From: Streptomyces sp. NRRL S-337
Lineage (GTDB): Bacteria; Actinomycetota; Actinomycetes; Streptomycetales; Streptomycetaceae
Direction of reading: 5' to 3'
Assembly: GCF_000720175.1 (NCBI RefSeq)
Contig: NZ_JOIX01000128.1
Span: forward strand, 1-13,747
DNA length: 13,747 nt
Shown here: one piece after another, positions 8,968-13,747 of the stretch
How the letters are laid out: every line of letters begins with the position of its first letter
How positions within the stretch are numbered: position 1 is the stretch's first letter
The notes under the pieces: model-generated
Seen by the model: the letters and a program-made list of their open reading frames with translations, nothing else
Database searches by the model: none
Told to the model about the DNA's origin: nothing
Program-made: the position numbers and the translations under genes

Positions 8968-9546
8968 ATGACCGCTGTGGATGAACGCCGGATGACGGAG
9001 TTCTTCGAGAACCTTGAGGTTCCCGAGGGCATCAAGGTCGAGCTCCTCCGGGGGGAAATCGTGATGATGGCGGGGCCGGATCTGGTCCACAACCTGATCG
9101 TCGAGGACATCTTCGACCAGATTCCGCGCCAGAAGTGGCACAGGCTCCAGACACAAGACATCGACGTTCTGAGCGAGATCAGTGAGCCTCAGCCCGATCT
9201 TGTGGTCCTGGAGCGCGATAGCGCCCCGGAGTCCGGGCGGCTCATGCCGTCCGGAGTGGTCACCATGCTTGTCGAGGTCGTCTCCAGGACCAGCGTCGAC
9301 CGCGACTATGGAATCAAGCGCTCCATCTACGCCGCGGGCAAGGTCCCGGCTTACCTGATCATCGATCCCATCGTGGCCCACTGCGTCCTGCTCACTCAGC
9401 CTGTCGGCGTGGGGGATGAGGCGGACTACCGGACCCAGCAGATCACGAAGTTCGGTGAGCCCCTTCCGCTGCCTCTGCTCGGCCTGGAGCTGGACACCAA
9501 CGAGTTCGGGACACTCAAGGGCGTCAGGCCGCACCGCCGACCGTAA
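8968..9546 (+). CDS. Uma2-family (DUF820) putative endonuclease
   Basis: Uma2 proteins have a PD-(D/E)XK restriction-endonuclease-like fold, are abundant in actinobacteria and cyanobacteria, and have no settled role. The family pattern is visible: VELLRGEIVMMAGP near the start, QPDLVVLERD with Asp77, LVEVVSRTS with Glu103, DRDYGIKRSIYAAGKVPAYLIID with Lys117, and a C-terminal LPLPLLGLELD. The length of 192 residues is usual. ATG at 8968 is preferred because GGAGG (8955-8959) lies 8 bases upstream; an earlier GTG at 8929 lacks one. About 30 of 192 codons end in A or T by my hand count, and three are AGG, unlike the almost pure GC-ending neighbours. This suggests acquisition. Its 3' end overlaps convergent DUF3097 by 23 bp. 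Nuclease activity is inferred. Confidence 0.85.
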   Translation: MTAVDERRMTEFFENLEVPEGIKVELLRGEIVMMAGPDLVHNLIVEDIFDQIPRQKWHRLQTQDIDVLSEISEPQPDLVVLERDSAPESGRLMPSGVVTMLVEVVSRTSVDRDYGIKRSIYAAGKVPAYLIIDPIVAHCVLLTQPVGVGDEADYRTQQITKFGEPLPLPLLGLELDTNEFGTLKGVRPHRRP

Positions 9547-10357
9547 CAAAATCGATCAACTCCTCCACCCGCCCCAGGAGTTGCGGCTCCAGGTCCTTGT
9601 ACGACCGCACGCACGACAGGATCCGCTGCCACGCCGCGCCGGTGTTCTCCGGCCAGCCCAGCGCCCGGCACACGCCCTTCTTCCAGTCCTGGCCGTGCGG
9701 GACGGACGGCCACCCCGCGATCCCCACGGACGCCGGCTTCACCGCCTCCCACACGTCGATGTACGGATGGCCGACCACGAGCACGTGCTCGCCCGTCACC
9801 CCGGCCGCGATCCGGGACTCCTTCGAACCCGGTACGAGGTGGTCCACCAGCACCCCCAGCCGGGCGTCCGGCCCGGGTGCGAAGCCGCGGACGATCGCCG
9901 GGAGGTCGTCGATGCCCTCCAGGTACTCCACGACGACGCCCTCGATGCGCAGATCGTCGCCCCAGACCCGCTCGACGAGTTCGGCGTCGTGCCGGCCTTC
10001 CACGTAAATGCGCCCGGCGCGCGCGACCCGGGCGCGGGCGCCGGGGACGGCGAGTGAACCCGATGCCGTACGGGCCGGGCCGCTCGCGGCGGGCCGGTTC
10101 TGCGGACGGACGAGCGTGACGACCTTGCCCTCCAGGAGGAAGCCGCGCGGGACCATCGGGAAGACCCGGTGCTTGCCGAAGCGGTCCTCCAGGGTGACCG
10201 TCGGACCCTCGGCGGTCTTCTCACAGCGGATCACCGCACCGCAGAAGCCCGTGGCGACCTCCTCGACGACGAGATCGGGCTCGGCCGGGACCTCCGGCGC
10301 GGGCTGCTGCTTCTTCCAGGGCGGGGTGAGATCGGGGCGGTAGCGCTTGCTCTGCAT
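9524..10357 (-). CDS. DUF3097 conserved actinobacterial protein, Toprim-like
   Basis: This 277-residue protein matches the actinobacterial DUF3097 family by its opening (MQSKRYRPDLTPPWKK) and by PMVPRGFLLEGKVVTLVRP. Its function is unknown. Residues 115-190 look Toprim-like. GRIYVEGRHDAELV (Glu120, Asp124) resembles the first Toprim motif, and GVLVDHLVPGSKESRI (Asp172, Gly177) resembles the second motif of RNase M5 and primases. The second Asp of DxD is Leu here, so the metal site looks incomplete. That resemblance is my inference. The start is ATG at 10357 with a purine-rich GAAAGAG upstream. It lies 47 bases downstream of the MBL-fold gene on the same strand, probably in one transcript. It is convergent with, and overlaps, the Uma2 gene. 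It is probably cytoplasmic, since no signal or membrane segment is seen. Confidence 0.85.
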   Translation of the reverse strand: MQSKRYRPDLTPPWKKQQPAPEVPAEPDLVVEEVATGFCGAVIRCEKTAEGPTVTLEDRFGKHRVFPMVPRGFLLEGKVVTLVRPQNRPAASGPARTASGSLAVPGARARVARAGRIYVEGRHDAELVERVWGDDLRIEGVVVEYLEGIDDLPAIVRGFAPGPDARLGVLVDHLVPGSKESRIAAGVTGEHVLVVGHPYIDVWEAVKPASVGIAGWPSVPHGQDWKKGVCRALGWPENTGAAWQRILSCVRSYKDLEPQLLGRVEELIDFVTVGGAA

Positions 10358-10404
10358 GGGCTCTTTCTACCGGTCGGCGCCCCGGCAGCGTCGTCCCCGG
10401 CCGG

Positions 10405-11142
10405 TCAGGACGACGGCGGAACGCCGTAGCGGGCGGCCAGGGCGTCCCGCTGGGCGCGGACGAAGGCGGCGTCCACCACGGCGCCGTGGCCGGGCACGTA
10501 CCGCGCGTCGTCGCCGCCGAGCGCCAGCAGCCGGTCCAGCGCGGCGGGCCACTGCCGGGGCAGCGCGTCGGGGCCGGCGCTCGGCTCGCCGGACTCCTCG
10601 ACCAGGTCGCCGCAGAAGACGATCTCCGCCTCGCCGTGCCGGCCCGGCACCAGGACGGCCAGGTCGTGGGCGGTGTGGCCGGGCCCGACGTTGGCGAGCA
10701 GCACCTGCCGGTCGCCGAGCTCGACGGTCAGCTGGCCGTGGACGTGGTGGTGCGGCACGACCAGCAGGTCGGCGGCCTCCGCGGCCGCGTCCCGGTCGAC
10801 ACCGTGCCGGACGGCGTCGTGCCGCAGCGCGTCCTTGTCACGGCGGAACAACTCGGCGAGACCGGCCGCGCCGAACACCGCCACCCCCGCGAAGGCGGCG
10901 GTGCCCAGCACATGATCGAAGTGCGGATGGGTGAGCGCGACATGCGTCACTTCCCGGCCCAGCACCCCGCGGATCGACCGGCGCAGGTCCGCACCGTCGC
11001 GCAGGGTCGCGCCGGTGTCGACGATCATGACGCCGGCCGACCCGGCGATCACCCCCACGGTCTCGTCCCAGCCCGGCATACGGCGCCTGGCGACACCGTC
11101 ACCGAGCCGTTCCCACCCGGCCTCTTCCCAAGCTGTGCGCAT
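10405..11142 (-). CDS. MBL-fold metallo-hydrolase
   Basis: This is a metallo-beta-lactamase-fold protein of 245 residues with all main zinc ligands: THPHFDH (His72, His74, Asp76, His77), GPGHT (His156), FCGDL (Asp179) and VPGHG (His219). There is no signal peptide, so it is cytoplasmic and more likely a hydrolase of a thioester, lactone or phosphoester than an exported antibiotic-resistance enzyme. The substrate cannot be told. The start is ATG at 11142. No ribosome binding site stands at the usual distance, but TAGCGT ends 6 bases before it, which suggests a leaderless mRNA. A start at Met22 would remove the first strand of the fold and is unlikely. It is upstream of DUF3097 in a probable two-gene operon and divergent from hrcA. 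Confidence 0.88.
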   Translation of the reverse strand: MRTAWEEAGWERLGDGVARRRMPGWDETVGVIAGSAGVMIVDTGATLRDGADLRRSIRGVLGREVTHVALTHPHFDHVLGTAAFAGVAVFGAAGLAELFRRDKDALRHDAVRHGVDRDAAAEAADLLVVPHHHVHGQLTVELGDRQVLLANVGPGHTAHDLAVLVPGRHGEAEIVFCGDLVEESGEPSAGPDALPRQWPAALDRLLALGGDDARYVPGHGAVVDAAFVRAQRDALAARYGVPPSS

Positions 11143-11148
11143 ACCGAG

Positions 11149-11154
11149 ACGCTA
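11149..11154 (-). promoter_or_regulatory. Predicted -10 element for a leaderless MBL-fold transcript
   Basis: On the minus strand TAGCGT fits the TAnnnT -10 pattern and sits 6 bases upstream of the ATG, so transcription would begin at or next to the start codon. No good -35 is visible 16-19 bases upstream. Leaderless genes are common in streptomycetes and often show exactly this arrangement. Confidence 0.4.
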
Positions 11155-11227
11155 GCTCCATCGCGATAGCGTTGCCCGGCAGATCGGCCGAAGACGGTCA
11201 TCGGGTGTGTGCTCCGCGCGGCCGCCC

Positions 11228-11258
11228 TTGCCGTGGTCGTGCTACCCGGCCGTACACT
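11228..11258 (+). promoter_or_regulatory. Predicted hrcA-dnaJ2 promoter
   Basis: TTGCCG (11228-11233) and TACACT (11253-11258) are separated by 19 bases, slightly long for the vegetative sigma factor, but the -10 is good. Transcription would start near 11265, just ahead of the CIRCE repeat. HrcA binding at CIRCE would then block initiation or early elongation. Confidence 0.5.
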
Positions 11259-11268
11259 GGCTCAGGGT

Positions 11269-11295
11269 CTGGCACTCGGCCCGGGTGAGTGCCAG
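11269..11295. promoter_or_regulatory. CIRCE operator (HrcA binding site)
   Basis: CTGGCACTC (11269-11277), a 9-base spacer, and GAGTGCCAG (11287-11295) form a perfect 9-bp inverted repeat. The CIRCE consensus is TTAGCACTC-N9-GAGTGCTAA. Here the outer bases differ on both arms in a matching way, so symmetry is complete. It lies between the predicted promoter and the hrcA start, showing that hrcA-dnaJ2 is autoregulated by HrcA, as is known for class I heat-shock genes. Confidence 0.93.
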
Positions 11296-11336
11296 GAGAG
11301 AGACGAGACGGCGACGGCCGGCTGGAGGTGCGCGGG

Positions 11337-12353
11337 ATGCTCAGTGAACGCAGGCTCGAAGTGCTGCGCGCCATCGTCCAGGACTACGTCGGGACGGAGG
11401 AGCCGGTCGGCTCCAAGGCACTCACGGAGCGCCATCAGCTCGGGGTCTCCCCGGCGACCGTCCGCAACGACATGGCGGCCCTGGAGGAAGAGGGCTTCAT
11501 CGCCCAGCCGCACACCAGCGCCGGGCGGATCCCGACGGACAAGGGCTACCGCCTCTTCGTCGACAAGCTGGCCGGCGTGAAGCCGCTGTCCAGCCCCGAG
11601 CGGCGGGCGATCCAGAACTTCCTCGACGGCGCGGTCGACCTCGACGACGTCGTGGGGCGCACGGTCCGGCTGCTGGCGCAGCTGACCCGGCAGGTCGCGG
11701 TCGTGCAGTACCCGTCCCTGACGCGGTCCACGGTCCGGCACGTCGAACTGCTGGCGCTGGCCCCGGCCCGGCTGATGCTGGTCCTGATCACCGACACCGG
11801 ACGGGTCGAGCAGCGGCTCATCGACTGCCAGACGCCGTTCTCCGAGACCTCGCTGGCGGACCTGCGGGCGCGGCTGAACAGCCGGGTCGTGGGTCGCCGT
11901 TTCACGGATGTGCCCCAGTTGGTGCAGGATCTCCCGGAGTCCTTCGAGCAGGACGACCGCGGCACGGTCTCGACAGTGCTGTCGGTGTTGCTGGAAACTC
12001 TGGTGGAAGAGACCGAAGAGCGGCTGATGATCGGCGGCACCGCCAATCTCACGCGCTTCGGGCACGACTTCCCCCTGACCATCCGTCCGGTGCTGGAGGC
12101 GCTTGAGGAGCACGTGGTGCTGCTCAAGCTCCTCGGCGAAGCCAAGGACTCGGGCATGACCGTACGTATCGGGCATGAGAATGCCCATGAAGGCCTGACG
12201 TCCACATCGGTCGTCACGGTCGGCTACGGTTCGGGCGACGAGGCAGTCGCCAAACTCGGCGTGGTCGGACCGACCCGCATGGACTACCCCGGAACGATGG
12301 GAGCGGTACGCGCAGTGGCACGTTACGTCGGACAAATCCTCGCGGAGTCGTAA
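11337..12353 (+). CDS. hrcA: Heat-inducible transcription repressor HrcA
   Basis: HrcA is a dimeric repressor that binds CIRCE elements and represses groE-type chaperone genes. GroEL helps it fold, which links repression to the chaperone load. The N-terminal winged-helix domain (about 1-75) shows [46 protein letters not shown] and the wing [20 protein letters not shown]. The C-terminal dimerisation/GAF-like part includes a late [20 protein letters not shown] and a closing [21 protein letters not shown], both characteristic. It has 338 residues, a normal length. ATG at 11337 is favoured over the in-frame upstream extension because GGAGG (11324-11328) precedes it by 8 bases, and because the longer frame would begin inside the CIRCE repeat. 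The stop codon abuts the dnaJ2 start. Confidence 0.97.
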   Translation: MLSERRLEVLRAIVQDYVGTEEPVGSKALTERHQLGVSPATVRNDMAALEEEGFIAQPHTSAGRIPTDKGYRLFVDKLAGVKPLSSPERRAIQNFLDGAVDLDDVVGRTVRLLAQLTRQVAVVQYPSLTRSTVRHVELLALAPARLMLVLITDTGRVEQRLIDCQTPFSETSLADLRARLNSRVVGRRFTDVPQLVQDLPESFEQDDRGTVSTVLSVLLETLVEETEERLMIGGTANLTRFGHDFPLTIRPVLEALEEHVVLLKLLGEAKDSGMTVRIGHENAHEGLTSTSVVTVGYGSGDEAVAKLGVVGPTRMDYPGTMGAVRAVARYVGQILAES

Positions 12354-13487
12354 GTGGCCACGGATTACTACTCGGTCCTCGGCATCAGCCGTGACGCCTC
12401 GCAGGACCAGATCAAGAAGGCCTTCCGTCGGCTGGCACGCGAGCTGCACCCGGACGTGAACCCGGACCCGAAGACCCAGGAGCGGTTCAAGGAGATCAAC
12501 GCCGCTTACGAGGTCCTGTCGGATCCGCAGAAGAAGCAGGTCTACGACCTGGGCGGCGACCCGCTCTCGCAGGCCGGCGGCGGTGGCGCGGGCGGCTTCG
12601 GGGCCGGCTTCGGCAACTTCTCCGACATCATGGACGCGTTCTTCGGCACGGCTTCGCAGCGCGGTCCGCGCTCGCGCACCCGCCGCGGCCAGGACGCCAT
12701 GATCCGGCTCGACATCGAGCTGAACGAGGCGGCCTTCGGCACGACCAAGGACATCCAGGTCGACACCGCCGTGGTCTGCACGACCTGCAGCGGCGAGGGC
12801 GCCGCCCCCGGCACCTCGGCGCAGACCTGTGACATGTGCCGCGGCCGCGGTGAGGTCTCGCAGGTCACCCGGTCCTTCCTGGGCCAGGTCATGACGTCCC
12901 GCCCGTGCCCGCAGTGCCAGGGCTTCGGCACAGTCGTGCCGACGCCGTGCCCGGAGTGCGCGGGCGACGGCCGGATCCGCTCCCGCCGTACGCTGACCGT
13001 CAAGATCCCGGCCGGTGTCGACAACGGCACCCGGATCCAGCTCGCCGGCGAGGGCGAGGTCGGCCCCGGCGGCGGCCCGGCCGGCGACCTCTACGTCGAG
13101 ATCCACGAGCTGCCGCACCCGGTCTTCCAGCGGCGCGGTGACGATCTGCACTGCACGGTCACCATCCCGATGACAGCGGCGGCGCTGGGCACGAAGTGCC
13201 CGCTGGAGACGCTGGACGGGGTGGAGGAGATCGACGTCCGGCCCGGTACGCAGTCCGGCCAGTCGATCCCGCTGCACCAGCGTGGTGTGACCCATCTGCG
13301 CGGCAACGGCCGGGGCGACCTGATCGTCCACGTCGAGGTCCAGACGCCGTCCAAGCTCGACCCGGAGCAGGAGGAGCTGCTGCGGCGGCTCGCCAAGCTG
13401 CGCGGCGAGGAACGCCCCACGGGCCAGTTCCAGCCGGGTCAGCAGGGGCTGTTCTCGCGCCTGAAGGACGCGTTCAACGGGCGGTAG
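12354..13487 (+). CDS. dnaJ2: Chaperone protein DnaJ (DnaJ2, hrcA-linked copy)
   Basis: This type I Hsp40 co-chaperone stimulates DnaK ATPase activity and delivers unfolded proteins to it. The J domain (residues 1-70) carries HPD at 32-34, followed by a short Gly/Phe-rich stretch (about 75-100). The zinc-binding domain has four CxxCxGxG repeats beginning at Cys142, Cys159, Cys185 and Cys199, and the C-terminal substrate-binding domains complete 377 residues. The start is GTG at 12354, directly after the hrcA stop. GGAG (12344-12347) lies inside the end of hrcA, so translation is probably coupled. In streptomycetes the dnaK operon carries its own dnaJ under HspR, and a second dnaJ is paired with hrcA. 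The hrcA-dnaJ arrangement here matches that second copy. Confidence 0.97.
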   Translation: MATDYYSVLGISRDASQDQIKKAFRRLARELHPDVNPDPKTQERFKEINAAYEVLSDPQKKQVYDLGGDPLSQAGGGGAGGFGAGFGNFSDIMDAFFGTASQRGPRSRTRRGQDAMIRLDIELNEAAFGTTKDIQVDTAVVCTTCSGEGAAPGTSAQTCDMCRGRGEVSQVTRSFLGQVMTSRPCPQCQGFGTVVPTPCPECAGDGRIRSRRTLTVKIPAGVDNGTRIQLAGEGEVGPGGGPAGDLYVEIHELPHPVFQRRGDDLHCTVTIPMTAAALGTKCPLETLDGVEEIDVRPGTQSGQSIPLHQRGVTHLRGNGRGDLIVHVEVQTPSKLDPEQEELLRRLAKLRGEERPTGQFQPGQQGLFSRLKDAFNGR

Positions 13488-13747
13488 GCGGTCGGCGGCA
13501 GACCGCGCGTGAGCGGGCGGCAGCCCGTACGCGAGCAGGAACGCGCCAGCGTGTGAGGTGCCGGGCGGGACACGGAATTCCCGCCCGGCACCTCGGCGTT
13601 GTGGCCCCGCAGGGGGCCCTCGCATCCCTTAGGGGATCTGTTCGGCCACCCCCTAATACTGCAACCGCATGTGGGGGTTGTGGCCTCGGCGTTGGTAGTG
13701 GCAGTGGCGGGCTCGGGCTTGGCTGCGTCTGCGGAAGTGTGACCAGT
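13488..13747. other. Non-coding region downstream of dnaJ2
   Basis: No gene is supported. After the dnaJ2 stop comes an interrupted stem (CGCGT 13506-13510 with ACGCG 13529-13533, enclosing CGGGC 13514-13518 with GCCCG 13523-13527), then the main terminator. A 6-bp stem with a 4-base loop (13603-13608 with 13613-13618) and an inverted repeat TAGGGG/CCCCTA (13630-13635 with 13650-13655) follow. The last 80 bases are rich in G and T on the plus strand. A GTG at 13736 near the edge could open a further gene, but too little is present to judge. Confidence 0.5.
13555..13594. terminator. Strong terminator after dnaJ2
   Basis: A perfect 16-bp stem pairs GAGGTGCCGGGCGGGA (13555-13570) with TCCCGCCCGGCACCTC (13579-13594) around an 8-base loop. 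The stem begins 67 bases after the dnaJ2 stop. It has no T-run but is exceptionally stable, and as a symmetrical stem it could act in both directions. Confidence 0.78.

Noticed and set aside
11262..13625. Long minus-strand frame opposite hrcA and dnaJ2
   Set aside because: It crosses two certain genes, CIRCE and the terminator stem, and shows no recognisable domain.

Overview
The window looks like chromosomal DNA of a Streptomyces or close relative. GC is very high with strong third-position GC bias, GTG starts are common, and the gene families are typical of actinobacteria (HATPase-SpoIIE fusion phosphatase, DUF3097, an hrcA-dnaJ2 pair with a CIRCE operator). Most of it is a conserved housekeeping neighbourhood. 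No RNA genes, insertion sequences, CRISPR arrays or phage genes were seen.

Layout, left to right. Positions 1-294 are non-coding, with a C-run tract (a G-quadruplex motif on the minus strand) and several stems. rpsT (ribosomal protein S20) follows on the minus strand, with a readable promoter in the region it shares with divergent lepA (elongation factor 4). lepA ends in a very strong hairpin terminator. After a 393-base regulatory gap comes a FadD15-like long-chain acyl-CoA ligase, with a near-perfect 18-bp palindrome between its predicted promoter and its start. A hairpin follows it. Next is a large signalling protein: RsbW-like ATPase, then GAF-like domain, then PP2C/SpoIIE phosphatase. 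hemW (radical-SAM haem chaperone) comes after a 76-base gap. A Uma2-family nuclease-like gene with weaker codon bias than its neighbours closes the rightward block.

The Uma2 gene converges on, and overlaps by 23 bp, a leftward pair: DUF3097 and, upstream of it, an MBL-fold hydrolase. The MBL gene is divergent from hrcA. hrcA and dnaJ2 touch end to end behind a CIRCE inverted repeat, so HrcA probably represses its own operon. The last 260 bases after dnaJ2 hold a 16-bp perfect-stem terminator and further small hairpins, with no gene I can support.

Functional themes are translation (S20, EF4), lipid activation, stress signalling and chaperone control (SpoIIE-type phosphatase, HrcA, DnaJ2), and haem handling (HemW). 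I see no clearly new multi-gene system. The best leads for novelty are the Toprim-like signature in DUF3097, the His/Asp-rich insertion and pentapeptide repeats in the SpoIIE protein, the operator before the acyl-CoA ligase, and the atypical Uma2 gene overlapping DUF3097.
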